The notes: generated by a model not told the origin, from the sequence alone. Shown: positions 42,474 through 52,293, numbered from the stretch's first letter. The stretch: DNA of 64,000 bases from Gammaproteobacteria bacterium (GCA_019748175.1 JAIEPX010000014.1:1-64000), one strand, 5' to 3'. Translations and numbers: made by a program.

Positions 42474-42897
42474 TCGTCCTTATTTGTTGAATGCGCTCTA
42501 TGAATGGATACTCGATAATAATTCTACGCCCTATATTGCCGTGAATGCATTGTACGAAGGCACTATTGTGCCTCAAGAATTTGTGAAAGGCGGTCAAATT
42601 GTTCTTGATATACAGCCATCTGCAGTTCACAAATTTGTGTTAGGAAAAGAAGTGTTGCAATTTAGCGCACGTTTTGGTGGCGTTTCTCGCGATTTGTATA
42701 TTCCCATACCTGCAATTACAGCAATCTATGCAAAAGAAACAGGTGGTGGAATGGTTTTTCCTCCTAACGAATATGATGACGTTGAGACAACCGGAAAAAA
42801 CCATTCTCCAAGTACAATGGACAATAATAATGCACCTGGTGCATCTTCACCTTCAGGTACGGGCCCTAAAAAACCGAATCTAAGAATTGTAAAGTAA
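42463..42897 (+). CDS. sspB: ClpXP protease specificity-enhancing factor SspB
   Basis: 144-residue adaptor that tethers ssrA-tagged proteins to ClpXP. N-terminal substrate-binding domain (RPYLLNALYEWILDN, TPYIAVNA, GGQIVLDIQP, FSARFGGVSRDLYIPI) is followed by a disordered linker rich in Asn/Ser/Pro and a C-terminal ClpX-binding (XB) motif PNLRIVK. Full length and intact. Translationally coupled to sspA. Converges on the yceI operon with a REP-like palindrome between. Confidence 0.95.
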   Translation: MSPSRPYLLNALYEWILDNNSTPYIAVNALYEGTIVPQEFVKGGQIVLDIQPSAVHKFVLGKEVLQFSARFGGVSRDLYIPIPAITAIYAKETGGGMVFPPNEYDDVETTGKNHSPSTMDNNNAPGASSPSGTGPKKPNLRIVK

Positions 42898-42899
42898 AT

Positions 42900-42918
42900 G
42901 GAGTCAAGTCTTGACCCC
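42900..42918. repeat. REP-like palindrome between convergent genes
   Basis: GGAGTCAAGTCTTGACCCC, with 6-bp perfect arms GTCAAG/CTTGAC around one base, directly after the sspB stop and 2 nt before the yceI stop. Core shared with 13127-13143 and 21540-21558. Could serve as a bidirectional terminator. Confidence 0.5.
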
Positions 42919-42919
42919 T

Positions 42920-43495
42920 TTATTGCTTCGTTGCCGCTAGGGTAAAATTAATTTTCACTTCATCTTTCACATTGTCAGTGCTCGCCCATTCGCCTCTTCC
43001 AATGCCAAACGTAGAACGTTGAATTGTTGTTTCACCTTTAGCAATAGATGTTGTTTTTGATACAGGTTGTAACTCAAATTTAAGTGTTGCTGAAGTAGAT
43101 TTATCTCTAATAGTCAGAGTTCCATTCGCTTGAAAATTATTTTCTCCCATCTTGCTAAACGAATTCGCTTTGAATGTTGCTTTTGGAAACGTTTTCGCAT
43201 CAAACCATTCTTGAGACATTAATGTTTTAGCAATGTCCGCATAAGAGGTTTTTACGGAAGCGATGTCGATAATAATTGTCACATTGCTATTGCTCAATTG
43301 TTCAACATCAAAATTAATATCGCCGGAGAAAGCTTTAAATTCCCCAGTTACTGGTGCATTATTTTGAGTTGCGGTGAATGTGATCGAGCTTTTATCTGGA
43401 ACAATTTGCCATTTTTGTACGTTTGCATGACACACAGGTGATGACAAAATAATGCCTGAAATAAGAAATAATTTTCCAAAAGCGGTATTTTTCAT
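42920..43495 (-). CDS. YceI-family periplasmic protein
   Basis: 191 residues with signal peptide (MKNTAFGKLFLISGIILSSP, cleavage near HA-N). YceI lipocalin-like fold: WQIVPDKSSITFTATQNN at the start, SQEWFDAKTFPKATFKA in the middle, RSTFGIGRGEW near the end. YceI proteins bind isoprenoid quinones or related lipids in the periplasm. Third gene of a yceI - cytochrome b561 - yceI operon; its ATG overlaps the b561 stop by 4 nt. The second YceI here (44044-44619) is a divergent paralog. Confidence 0.92.
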   Translation of the reverse strand: MKNTAFGKLFLISGIILSSPVCHANVQKWQIVPDKSSITFTATQNNAPVTGEFKAFSGDINFDVEQLSNSNVTIIIDIASVKTSYADIAKTLMSQEWFDAKTFPKATFKANSFSKMGENNFQANGTLTIRDKSTSATLKFELQPVSKTTSIAKGETTIQRSTFGIGRGEWASTDNVKDEVKINFTLAATKQ

Positions 43496-44031
43496 GGTTT
43501 TAGTATCCTCTGTAAAATATCATCACGATCAATAAAATAATGTTTTAGTGCGGCGCCAACGTGTAAAAAAAATGTGGCGATGAGTCCGTAGGCTAGCCAT
43601 TCATGAATTTCGGTGAAGAAAAGTCGTTTATTTTCATCGGGGGTGATTAATGTTGGCAGTGTAAACAAGCCGAAAAACGAAACAGGAAGATTGGCTGACC
43701 ACGTAAGCAACAATCCGGTGATTGGTAGAGCAAGCATGAAAAAATAAAAGGCATAATGTGCGGAGCGAGCAGCAAATTGTTCCCAGCGAGGTAAATTACT
43801 GAGCGAAGGTGTTGTGTTGCTCATGCGCCACGTTAATCGCGCAGTCGCAAACATCAATGCGAGAATTCCAAATTCTTTATGCCAACCGTAATACTTAAGT
43901 TTTTGAATGCTGATGGGCAAATTCACCATAGTTAATCCGAGCGCCAGAAGTCCTATGAGCAATAAAGCCATCGACCAGTGTAGAAGAATAGCAATGAGAC
44001 CAAAACGATGATCAGTATTTCTGAACAGCAT
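43492..44031 (-). CDS. Cytochrome b561 family protein (YceJ/CybB-like)
   Basis: 179-residue four-helix di-heme membrane protein. Family features: RFGLIAILLHWSMALLLIGL with the first His ligand, YYGWHKEFGILAL with the second, HYAFYFFMLALPITGLLL with the third, and EIHEWLAYGLIATFFLHVGAALKHYF with the last pair. Such proteins oxidise ubiquinol or act in superoxide metabolism and are commonly encoded beside yceI, as here on both sides. All in one operon, 12 bp after the upstream yceI. Confidence 0.92.
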   Translation of the reverse strand: MLFRNTDHRFGLIAILLHWSMALLLIGLLALGLTMVNLPISIQKLKYYGWHKEFGILALMFATARLTWRMSNTTPSLSNLPRWEQFAARSAHYAFYFFMLALPITGLLLTWSANLPVSFFGLFTLPTLITPDENKRLFFTEIHEWLAYGLIATFFLHVGAALKHYFIDRDDILQRILKP

Positions 44032-44043
44032 ATAATTCTCTAC

Positions 44044-44619
44044 TTATTTAGCAGCTTCAGCTTCAATGTCGAGTTTAACGTCGTTGCCTAATCCTGGTAA
44101 TAATGTAGTGATACCAAAATCAGAGCGTCGTAATGTGGTGCTTGCAGTGAATCCGAGGGTTAATTTATTGTTGATCGGGTTCTGCCCTTTTTTGTTGAGC
44201 TTTACTGTTAATGTGACAGGTTTTGTGATGCCATGCAGTGTTAATTTGCCGTGAATGATAGCGCGTTCTTTTCCTGTGCGCTCAATGGAAGTGCTGGCAT
44301 AAGTAGCGGTTGGAAATTTTGCAACATCAAAAAAATCTACACCTTTAAGATGTTTGTCCAATTCAGAATTACCGGTAACGATGTCTGCAACATTTATCGT
44401 GACATTGACTTTGCTGTTTTGAAGTTTTTTTTCGTCGAGAATCAGTTGGCCCTTTGCCATCCATTTGCCTGAGGGATTTGAAAATCCAAAATGTTTGATA
44501 TGAAATAATACGCAAGTGTGGCTAGAGTCAAAAATATATGTTTCAGTTGCTGCGTTGGCAGAAATTAAAAAGATGCAAAAATATAAGGCCGTTGCCAATT
44601 TGAATAGATTTGCTTTCAC
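44044..44619 (-). CDS. YceI-family periplasmic protein (second copy)
   Basis: 191 residues. Signal peptide ATALYFCIFLISANA, then the YceI pattern: YIFDSSHTCVLFHIKHFGFS, GVDFFDVAKFPTATYAS, LTLHGITKPVTLTVKLN, TLRRSDFGI. It is the first gene of the operon. Closer to canonical E. coli YceI than the downstream copy, which has lost the HxHFG-like segment. Confidence 0.93.
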   Translation of the reverse strand: MKANLFKLATALYFCIFLISANAATETYIFDSSHTCVLFHIKHFGFSNPSGKWMAKGQLILDEKKLQNSKVNVTINVADIVTGNSELDKHLKGVDFFDVAKFPTATYASTSIERTGKERAIIHGKLTLHGITKPVTLTVKLNKKGQNPINNKLTLGFTASTTLRRSDFGITTLLPGLGNDVKLDIEAEAAK

Positions 44620-44646
44620 GCCACACTCCTTGTGTTGAACTGCACA

Positions 44647-45306
44647 TTAAATAATACGGAACAACCCTAGTATACTAGAAAAAACGTATTCTGCGGGTCC
44701 CGCTATTACTGCTGTTAATACGTTAGTATAAACTAATATGATAAGTATAATGATTCCAAAAGGTTCGATGCGACCATACAATTGTGCTGCTTTTGGTGTG
44801 AGTAAGCTAGCGATGACACGGCTGCCATCCAAGGGAGGAATCGGTATTAAGTTAAGTACCATCAACCAAATGTTAATCATTATGCCTGCTTGGCTAGAGT
44901 AGACCAGCCACTGACCAATGGGGCTTTGAGTCTGGGCTAAGTAAATCCCCGCTTTTAATCCGGCAGCCCACATAATTGCCATGAGAAGGTTTGATAGCGG
45001 GCCCGCTACAGCAACGATGGCCATATCTCGGCGTGGATTATTCAGATTGAACTGATTAACGGGCACAGGCTTTGCCCAGCCAAAAACGAAACCCGCGTGA
45101 GTAATGATTAATAATGCAGGCAGCGCGATGGTGCCTATAGGGTCGATATGTTTAAGTGGGTTTAGTGATAATCGTCCTAATAATTTCGCAGTTAAATCAC
45201 CAAATTTTGACGCGACCCAACCATGAGCCACTTCATGGAGTGTAATGGCAAACAATACGGGAATGAGCCATACGGCAATTAATTGTGCTGTGCTGAGTTT
45301 ATCCAT
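44647..45306 (-). CDS. Site-2 protease family (M50) membrane metalloprotease
   Basis: 219 residues, about six membrane segments. Zinc site HEVAHGW (HExxH) in the first helices and the third ligand in LNLIPIPPLDGSRV. This short group lacks a PDZ domain and is distinct from RseP. Role in bacteria of this class is unclear; intramembrane cleavage of a signalling or membrane protein is expected. It lies 27 bp upstream of the yceI operon on the same strand and may head it. Confidence 0.9.
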   Translation of the reverse strand: MDKLSTAQLIAVWLIPVLFAITLHEVAHGWVASKFGDLTAKLLGRLSLNPLKHIDPIGTIALPALLIITHAGFVFGWAKPVPVNQFNLNNPRRDMAIVAVAGPLSNLLMAIMWAAGLKAGIYLAQTQSPIGQWLVYSSQAGIMINIWLMVLNLIPIPPLDGSRVIASLLTPKAAQLYGRIEPFGIIILIILVYTNVLTAVIAGPAEYVFSSILGLFRII

Positions 45307-45327
45307 GCTGTTGCCTAGGTTAAGATG

Positions 45328-45380
45328 TCAGATCTTAGCTTGATACATGCTTACTTTAAGTATTTATCAAGCAAAGATCT
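45328..45380. repeat. REP-like long hairpin
   Basis: Arms CAGATCTTAGCTTGATA (45328-45344) and TATCAAGCAAAGATCTG (45364-45380) pair at 16 of 17 positions around a 19-nt loop. Flanked by a C-run (GGGGG on the other strand next to CAGATCT), as in the sites at 47331 and 62441. Lies between dolP and the M50 gene. Confidence 0.6.
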
Positions 45381-45393
45381 GCCCCCTTCTTAA

Positions 45394-45981
45394 TTAAAGT
45401 AAAGGTTTACGTTCAGAGGTGTACTCAAATAATTTCACGACTTTGTCAACGCCGGGTACATGACGAGTAACATTAGTCGCTAAATCAGCTTGATCACGAC
45501 TTACCAATCCCATTAAATACGCAGTGCTGTTGTCGGTTACGACTTTAATTTGTGCTGAATTTAATCCGCGTTCTGCAAGCAAAGACGATTTGATTTTTGT
45601 TGTTAACCAAGTATCTTGAGCGGCTTCTTTAAAAGAAGTATTGTCGCCGATGACAATTTCATTATGAACGCGTTTTACATTCTTAACTGAATGCGCAATT
45701 TTTGAAGCGAGTTCATGTAATTCTTCATTCGGTGCGCGACCTGTCAGAAGTACAACACGATTAAATGTGCTTACTGAAATAATAGTGCTTTTGTCCAGAT
45801 GTTTGTTGAGGTGTAATGCGGTGCGGACACGATGAGCGATTGTTTTATCTTGCAACTGTGTTTTCATGTCGCGACCATCAGTCACTACAGCGCCGCTTGC
45901 TGCTGCGCCAGCCACAAAAGCGGCAGGAAGACACGCTGTTAATGATAAACAGCAAACCAAAATAACAAATAATTTTTTCAT
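45394..45981 (-). CDS. dolP: Outer-membrane lipoprotein DolP (YraP), dual BON domain
   Basis: 195 residues. Signal peptide with lipobox LTAC (Cys17): MKKLFVILVCCLSLTAC. Two BON domains follow: the first around HRVRTALHLNKHLDKSTIIS ... VVLLTGRAPNEE, the second around WLTTKIKSSLLAERGLNSAQ ... AYLMGLVSRDQADLA. DolP binds anionic phospholipid at division sites and maintains outer-membrane integrity. It follows diaA by 2 bp, the gammaproteobacterial yraN-diaA-dolP order; LpoA, normally upstream, is not present. Confidence 0.93.
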   Translation of the reverse strand: MKKLFVILVCCLSLTACLPAAFVAGAAASGAVVTDGRDMKTQLQDKTIAHRVRTALHLNKHLDKSTIISVSTFNRVVLLTGRAPNEELHELASKIAHSVKNVKRVHNEIVIGDNTSFKEAAQDTWLTTKIKSSLLAERGLNSAQIKVVTDNSTAYLMGLVSRDQADLATNVTRHVPGVDKVVKLFEYTSERKPLL

Positions 45982-45983
45982 GA

Positions 45984-46703
<720 letters not shown>

Positions 46704-46718
46704 TTAGAGCTTCCATAG

Positions 46719-46828
46719 TCGGCGTGAGAATCCGACAGTCTTTCCGAAAATGGCTCGCTCGGGCCCCCCTCGCTGCGCTTTATTTTTCTCCAAGAAAGTC
46801 GGATTCTTCGCCTACGTGGCTCAGGATA
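46719..46828. repeat. Dispersed repeat family A, copy 2
   Basis: Matches 8991-9100 with scattered substitutions, same orientation: TCGGCGTGAGAATCCGAC, CTCGCTGCGCTTTATTTTTC, AAGTCGGATTCTTCGCCTA, GTGGCTCAGGATAA. Lies between yraN and diaA, separating two genes that are normally close. Confidence 0.75.
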
Positions 46829-46866
46829 ATTAATTTTCTGCTATCCTCTTTTTACTCATTTGGGCT

Positions 46867-47247
46867 TTAGCAGAATGCGCCTTTAATCCATTCAAAACTC
46901 GGTGGGTCGTGAGAAAAATTGACGCCGACCACATCAAATCGGCATGTCATTTTGGAATACTGTGGGTTGTTTTGCAGAAAAAAATCCGCGGTGAGCAGGA
47001 TTTTTCTTTGTTTATAAAAATCGATAGAGTCGATTGGCGAAACAAATCTCGCGTTAATTCGAGCACGTACTTCTACGAATACGAGGCAATCTTGATCTAA
47101 TAAAATTAAATCTATTTCACCCATTCTGCAATAGTAATTTTCTAGAATTAATGTCATCCCATTTTTAATCAATAGATTTCTTGCAATATTTTCTGCTTGT
47201 TGGCCACGTTTGTGGCGTGAGTCACGAGAATTTTTGTGTAGTGTCAT
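46867..47247 (-). CDS. yraN: YraN family protein (UPF0102, endonuclease-like fold)
   Basis: 126 residues. Family pattern: GQQAENIARNLLIKNGMTLI, then ENYYCRMGEIDLILLDQDCL with the restriction-endonuclease-like acidic residues and VFVEVRAR. It is predicted to be a nuclease-fold protein related to Holliday-junction resolvases, without a proven role. First gene of the yraN-diaA-dolP group; 270 bp including a dispersed repeat separate it from diaA. Confidence 0.9.
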   Translation of the reverse strand: MTLHKNSRDSRHKRGQQAENIARNLLIKNGMTLILENYYCRMGEIDLILLDQDCLVFVEVRARINARFVSPIDSIDFYKQRKILLTADFFLQNNPQYSKMTCRFDVVGVNFSHDPPSFEWIKGAFC

Positions 47248-47330
47248 GAGGTGCTCCTAAAAAATACTCAAGGTACACCATTTTCTTTCCACAAAAACCT
47301 CGTGTTGGGATGTTGATCTTGTTGGGAAGG

Positions 47331-47388
47331 GGGTAGATCTGGACAAATATACAAATAATAAAGACGAATATTTGTCCAGATTTGACCC
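47331..47388. repeat. REP-like long hairpin
   Basis: GGGTAGATCTGGACAAATAT (47331-47350) pairs with the complement of 47368-47388, including a perfect 14-bp core ATCTGGACAAATAT/ATATTTGTCCAGAT. Ends in GACCC, matching the GGGTC edges of the other REP-like sites. Lies between divergent genes. Confidence 0.65.
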
Positions 47389-47460
47389 TTCCTGTTGACT
47401 TAAGGGGCTATCTTCATTTAAATAGATATTAGTAAGTATTTAATCACGGAGTCTTTGCTT

Positions 47461-48138
47461 ATGCGTACAATGTTTAAATTAGTCGTTCCTGCCATATTTT
47501 TAATCGGAGCTCTTTCGGTGTTGGCTGAAAATGAGCCGGTCGATCTTCCGCATAATATGATGCCGTGCAGTGAAGTATTGAAGCTATCGTCACTTGATTT
47601 TGTAAAAAAATATACAAAAATTCACGGTGAAAATACGATTGAGACTACAAAAGCGATTTATGCCTATGGAAATTGTTATGATCAAGCTCAAGATGAGATT
47701 CGTGATCAACTCAACAAGCAGGGTAAAGGCCCGTTTATGGGCGCAAGTGGTAATTTTCGAGATTTTGAAACAGCATTGAATAAATTCACAAAAACAGCGT
47801 TAGATCTCTGTACTCCTGATGGGACATTTAAGCAAGTATCCGATGCGTATGTTATGCTGTATCAAAAACAATTCCGTCATCTTTTTTATGTTCAATATTT
47901 GCCTAAAAAACAAGCAGCGAAAGTGAACGTTCGCGCGATCGATGCGGCAAAAGCGAAATTAGACAGTATAATTAATCATCTTTCTCCTCAGCAAGCGCCC
48001 ACAGTTCGCGCTGATTTTGAGGCGTATTATAATGCGGGTGTAAAAGTGTTGGGTTTGCCTGCTCAGCCCGTTTATGAATATGCCATAATGATTTTAGAAT
48101 CACCTGCGGATAAACCTTTCTCACAGCCACCTTTTTAA
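47461..48138 (+). CDS. Secreted protein, unknown, 225 residues
   Basis: From ATG 47461 (GGAG 9 nt upstream; TTG 47455 is an alternative). Signal peptide MRTMFKLVVPAIFLIGALSV, cleavage near LAE. The mature protein is helical with three cysteines (MPCSEVLK, YGNCYDQ, LDLCTPDG), probably periplasmic. No family recognised. A candidate promoter is TTGACT, 17 bp, TTAAAT just upstream, past the REP-like hairpin. Monocistronic by position. Confidence 0.7.
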   Translation: MRTMFKLVVPAIFLIGALSVLAENEPVDLPHNMMPCSEVLKLSSLDFVKKYTKIHGENTIETTKAIYAYGNCYDQAQDEIRDQLNKQGKGPFMGASGNFRDFETALNKFTKTALDLCTPDGTFKQVSDAYVMLYQKQFRHLFYVQYLPKKQAAKVNVRAIDAAKAKLDSIINHLSPQQAPTVRADFEAYYNAGVKVLGLPAQPVYEYAIMILESPADKPFSQPPF

Positions 48139-48268
48139 AGCCATTATAACTATTCTCAATTTAAAGGGGCATCGATACCTCTCTCGTCTAGCGTGTGAAG
48201 TAGCGAGGCCTCAAGACGCTTTTGCTGAGCCGCTTTCGGCCATTCTTGCCACGCGTTGATTCTCCATC

Positions 48269-48277
48269 TGCTATAAT
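48269..48277 (+). promoter_or_regulatory. Extended -10 promoter element
   Basis: TGCTATAAT: consensus TATAAT with TG one base upstream, 31 nt before the GTG start at 48309. No clear -35 at 17 bp, which is usual for extended -10 promoters. Confidence 0.5.
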
Positions 48278-48308
48278 TACAGTGAGGATTCATTTGGGGA
48301 GGTGTAAG

Positions 48309-49616
48309 GTGGCTAAAGAACGGGCAGATGAGCTTGTAAGGCAGGCGCGAGAGGTTGTGGAGAGGGATCGGGAGCCCACCATCGAAGGTGCTGAATCATT
48401 ACTAGATGATATTAAGGCGTGGGAAAAAGCGTGCGGGGATTTTATTCTTGAACACGGACCTAACGCAAAAAACGATATCCCAGTAGAGCAACGAAAAGCA
48501 ATTAATCTAGCAGTAAAAGATTTACATATGGAGCGCTGGTTTAATATATTTATGCGTGATGTTTATGCAAAGACAGAGGTTTTTGAGACAATCATGAGCG
48601 ATATGAAAGCTGATCACGAAGAAAATCGCAATGCTCTACAATCTCAGCTTGAGAAATTTGGAAAATTTATCAATGATTTCAAAGAAAGTGGTCGAGCATT
48701 AGAATTTCAAAAACGACGACCCGATGATTTCAAACGTATGTTAGAAAATATGGAGAAAGCCGTTGCGAGCGTTGATCATACACTTCTAGTTACACCTTCA
48801 GCATTCGAGGAATTCACGGCTGAACCTGAAGATTATATGCATCAGTCCATTAGTACCATGATAAAGTTGCTTGAAACGGAGAATTTCCCTGGTCTTGATG
48901 AGATAAAAAAAGAAAGAGCAGTATTAGCTAGAAGCAGTTATGAAGAGGATACAAGTGACGATGAGATAGATGGCCCTAGAAGTATTGAGAATTTAGAAAT
49001 ACAAAGAAAATTATTAAAAGCAATGCTGGGTGTTGATGGTCCCATGATTTCAAAAAGTGGAAATCGAGCATTGATGGCGAAATATGACGAAATATTTGAT
49101 CAATTAAAAAATCCAGAGAGTAATAATAGACAAGCCCAGAATGAAATCTTTTTTGACGTGGTTTCATTGCATGAAAGACTTGTGGGTGTAAAAATTAGTA
49201 GTGTGCTTCAAGCCATGAAAAAAATTCTATCTGAATCAGATAAAAAGAACGAAGGTAATGTGATTGCTGAATTTAGAGAGAAATTTGAGGAAGTTGAGCA
49301 GGATAATAAAAAGGTAAAAAATACTTCTCTTGACTATAAAATAGCCGTATTAATTACGTTGGAAGGAGGCTTGGAAAATCTTAAGCGATTAATGCTTAAG
49401 CAAGAAAAACCAGAGCAGCCACGCTCTTGGACGCAGTCTAAACGACTTGGGAAACTGAGGGAAAGTGGAAATATTAATAGCCAACCACAAAAACCAGAAA
49501 AAAATAAACCTATAATGGGGAGCAGAGGTAAGAAAAAAGAAAATCTTCCCGAAGATTCTGAGGTTTTGAGCCGTGGATCTAGAGGCCCTTCGGATAGAGG
49601 CTCCTCTAGGTCTTAA
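48309..49616 (+). CDS. Unknown 435-residue coiled-coil protein with SR-like tail
   Basis: Start is GTG 48309, six bases after GGGGAGG; an upstream ATG at 48222 has no site. Residues ~1-330 are charged, largely helical with probable coiled coil; the last ~70 are Lys/Pro/Arg/Ser-rich and end SRGSRGPSDRGSSRS. That tail resembles the ends of the following 783-residue protein and the RD-repeat protein at 13990. No signal peptide or membrane segment. It is followed 83 bp later by the 783-residue gene, so the two may form an operon. No known family; effector status possible but unproven. Confidence 0.7.
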   Translation: MAKERADELVRQAREVVERDREPTIEGAESLLDDIKAWEKACGDFILEHGPNAKNDIPVEQRKAINLAVKDLHMERWFNIFMRDVYAKTEVFETIMSDMKADHEENRNALQSQLEKFGKFINDFKESGRALEFQKRRPDDFKRMLENMEKAVASVDHTLLVTPSAFEEFTAEPEDYMHQSISTMIKLLETENFPGLDEIKKERAVLARSSYEEDTSDDEIDGPRSIENLEIQRKLLKAMLGVDGPMISKSGNRALMAKYDEIFDQLKNPESNNRQAQNEIFFDVVSLHERLVGVKISSVLQAMKKILSESDKKNEGNVIAEFREKFEEVEQDNKKVKNTSLDYKIAVLITLEGGLENLKRLMLKQEKPEQPRSWTQSKRLGKLRESGNINSQPQKPEKNKPIMGSRGKKKENLPEDSEVLSRGSRGPSDRGSSRS

Positions 49617-49699
49617 AAGTCATTGTTAATGCTGTTTTGCAGGAGATAAGAGCGTAAATGGACTAAAATGAAAATATAGGTTTGCATGTGGGGGTAAAT

Positions 49700-52051
49700 A
49701 TGAGAGATAGAGATGTTGATTATTTAAATAAGATATTTAAAGCAGTGGATGATGCTATTGACAAAATAAATGAACGCATGGCAATTGTCCCGAATGGAAA
49801 GCTGAACGAGGAATTGCGTGGTGTCCTAGAAGAATATAGGCAGAATCAGAATAATATGTTAAGAGCAGGAGAATTTGATCCCCATGCTCTTGGCGCTGCA
49901 CTAATCGCAATGGGTAAACGATTAGAAGAAATTAAGGATAAAGAAACACAAGGAGCGCTATCAGTTGCAGCAGATTATGTCGCAACGGGAGCTTCTGCGT
50001 TAACTGATGCAAGTCGAAATTTATGGAGCTTTGTGACAGGGTCAACACAAGAGCCGCCTCAAAAAAAACCAAAGATTGAAGGGCAAACGTTAGATCCAAG
50101 CATTTTCCCATTGCTTGATTCTGTCATAAATAAGTTTAAATACGTTCAAGCATTTTTTGAGAGTGAAGTAGAACAGAAAAAATATGAGGGATTCTCGCGC
50201 GGAGGAGATGATGAAAGCCAAGTGGAAGACGCTGAAAAATTCCAGGTATTCGCAGAGCCGGATAATTTTGATGAAGCGACCGGGGAAGCATCAAGAGAAT
50301 ACGAAACGCCTATGGGGTCAGATCCTCATGTTTCGTCAGCAGAGCGATCGGATGTTGGAATTCCTAAAAAACAAGAAGCTGAGGATGAAGCAGATGCTGC
50401 GAAAACAGGGCTATCTCAAGAAGATGCGGGACTTTTGGCAAAGTCCAAAAAGTCTCGTGAGCAATTTAAGCCATTAAAAGAAAGGATAATTAAAAAGATG
50501 AGAGAAGGAAGGATAGCTCAGAGGGAATTGGGAGTTGTAAAAAAATTTATAGGTAAAGAAGATTCAAAGCGTGAGGATGTCGCTAGAAAAGCAGAGCCAG
50601 CTGAAAGACCACCTGCGGATGTCATTCGGGATGCTAATGAGCTGCTGGAGAAATCCAAAGAGTCTCGAGAAAGGGCTTGGTCAGCTTTGGCTAAGGCTAG
50701 AGAACGGATGAAACAAAAAAAGGAAGGTGGAGGAGAAAAATTACAGGAGGCGGAGCAACGAAGGATCTCAAAAAAAGCGGAGTCAGCTGAAAAAAATCTA
50801 GATAGTGAGGGGGGGCTTGATTTTGATACGCTAACAGGAGCTTTTGAATTAAAAGTGGCATCTAGTGTTGCATCAGATAGAGAAGATAAACAAAATCAGA
50901 TTGAGAAATTAACTGAAGAGATAACAGATTTTTCTGCAGAGTTAAATCCTCTAGATAAAACATTCATCCAGCTCAGTCTGGGACGAATTGCTTCTGGTGA
51001 TCCTCAAACAGGAAAGCCCGAAACGGCTGATGAAAAATTAGTTGAATTAAGGGGCCTTAAAGAGAGTGTGCGTTCTTTGATAGTATTAAGGAAAAGACTT
51101 TTAGAAATTAGATCTATGATCCAAAAAAAATTGGATACGCCCATTAAGGAAGATGAAAGGTCTGTTGATTATCGCAGAAATCAAAAAGATTTAAAAAAAG
51201 CGTTGGCACAATTGGATGATATCGGGAAAATTGATTTGCATCGTCTTTCAGAATTCAATGCTCCTTTGACTTGGTCAAAATCTATGCATCTTCACCCTAA
51301 AATGTCGGCACTCGAAGAAATTCACATGGTTATGAATGATCCACACGAAGATCCTATTAATTCCTATTTGGAAAAAATTGAAAATTTACATAAAGTATTA
51401 GTGGTGCCATCAGCTGTTGCAGAGAAAGAAGCTGTTGATGTAGAGCAAAAGCGGGAAAGTGGTGCGACCGAAAAAAATGAACGTGATGTTTTGATTGCGC
51501 TTTACGGTGAAAAATATTCAAATCCGGAAGAAGAAGTGCGAGAAAATTTATCACACATGGACCATGCTGAGGTCAAAGAGAGGTTGAGCAGTATTCTTGA
51601 TGAATATATGAAGGATCGGGGTGTCATTGACAAGAAATTATCATCACTACAGAGTTTGTCTAAGAAAATAAATCCAAAAAGTGATTATGATAGAAAAAGT
51701 TTGATGAGTGACTATGAGAAATTACAAAAAACGATCGAAATAATTGGGCCTCATATCAACGAGAAATTCAAAGAGAAATTAGAGAGTCAAAAAAAGGCGA
51801 TGGAGTCGACATTGGACGTGCTTAATGTTAAAAAGCCAAATCCAAAAGTGCGGGCCGTCATGAATATTTTTAGAAAAAATACAGTGCAAGATGAAAATGC
51901 TAAACAGTCTATTGCTGAGAGATTACTAGAAAAATTTAAAGTTAAAGTCCCTCATAGAAAGTCGCGCGAGTCTACAGGTGGTGATGTCAATAGACCGCCT
52001 GCTTCAGAGGAGAGGGGTTCAAGAAGTCCTCGTAATTCTAGAGGAAAGTGA
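49700..52051 (+). CDS. Unknown 783-residue coiled-coil protein with internal repeats and SR-like tail
   Basis: ATG 49700 follows GGGGG by 5 nt; the upstream TTG 49682 lacks a site. N-terminal ~140 residues are helical; the middle is Glu/Lys-rich coiled coil. A ~35-residue unit occurs twice (DAGLLAKSKKSREQFKPLKE, encoded near 50423, and DANELLEKSKESRERAWSAL, encoded near 50630), each followed by a KAE(P/S)AE segment. The tail ends PASEERGSRSPRNSRGK, again SR-like. No signal peptide or membrane segment. A strong terminator follows. No family recognised. Confidence 0.72.
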   Translation: MRDRDVDYLNKIFKAVDDAIDKINERMAIVPNGKLNEELRGVLEEYRQNQNNMLRAGEFDPHALGAALIAMGKRLEEIKDKETQGALSVAADYVATGASALTDASRNLWSFVTGSTQEPPQKKPKIEGQTLDPSIFPLLDSVINKFKYVQAFFESEVEQKKYEGFSRGGDDESQVEDAEKFQVFAEPDNFDEATGEASREYETPMGSDPHVSSAERSDVGIPKKQEAEDEADAAKTGLSQEDAGLLAKSKKSREQFKPLKERIIKKMREGRIAQRELGVVKKFIGKEDSKREDVARKAEPAERPPADVIRDANELLEKSKESRERAWSALAKARERMKQKKEGGGEKLQEAEQRRISKKAESAEKNLDSEGGLDFDTLTGAFELKVASSVASDREDKQNQIEKLTEEITDFSAELNPLDKTFIQLSLGRIASGDPQTGKPETADEKLVELRGLKESVRSLIVLRKRLLEIRSMIQKKLDTPIKEDERSVDYRRNQKDLKKALAQLDDIGKIDLHRLSEFNAPLTWSKSMHLHPKMSALEEIHMVMNDPHEDPINSYLEKIENLHKVLVVPSAVAEKEAVDVEQKRESGATEKNERDVLIALYGEKYSNPEEEVRENLSHMDHAEVKERLSSILDEYMKDRGVIDKKLSSLQSLSKKINPKSDYDRKSLMSDYEKLQKTIEIIGPHINEKFKEKLESQKKAMESTLDVLNVKKPNPKVRAVMNIFRKNTVQDENAKQSIAERLLEKFKVKVPHRKSRESTGGDVNRPPASEERGSRSPRNSRGK

Positions 52052-52056
52052 AGTGA

Positions 52057-52084
52057 AGCATAGGGGTAGACCCCTATGCTTTTC
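52057..52084 (+). terminator. Rho-independent terminator
   Basis: AGCATAGGGGT (52057-52067) and ACCCCTATGCT (52070-52080), an 11-bp stem with a 2-nt centre, followed by TTTT. It lies 5 nt past the 783-residue gene stop. Confidence 0.8.
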
Positions 52085-52175
52085 CAAGACGGCCGTGGCT
52101 CATCAGCAAAAAAACAAATTAATCCTTTAGATCTCATTTTTTTACTGGATTGTCACGCAATAATGAAGTGGCAAA

Positions 52176-52293
52176 CCCACACTTTCATGTCTGACGTTAA
52201 CCTCTGGAGCGAATAGGTATCAGGATGATAGCGGGATGGGCCATGGATGGCCCATTGAGCGGAAGAGGTTAACGTCAGACATGAAAGCGTGGG
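52176..52293. repeat. Nested inverted repeat upstream of mraZ
   Basis: Outer 30-bp arms 52176-52205 and 52264-52293 match at 29 of 30 positions and include TCATGTCTGACGTTAACCTC. Between them is a smaller hairpin ATGGGCCAT (52236-52244) with ATGGCCCAT (52247-52255). Total 118 bp, no open frame. Could be a non-autonomous mobile element or a structured RNA region ahead of the dcw cluster. Confidence 0.8.
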
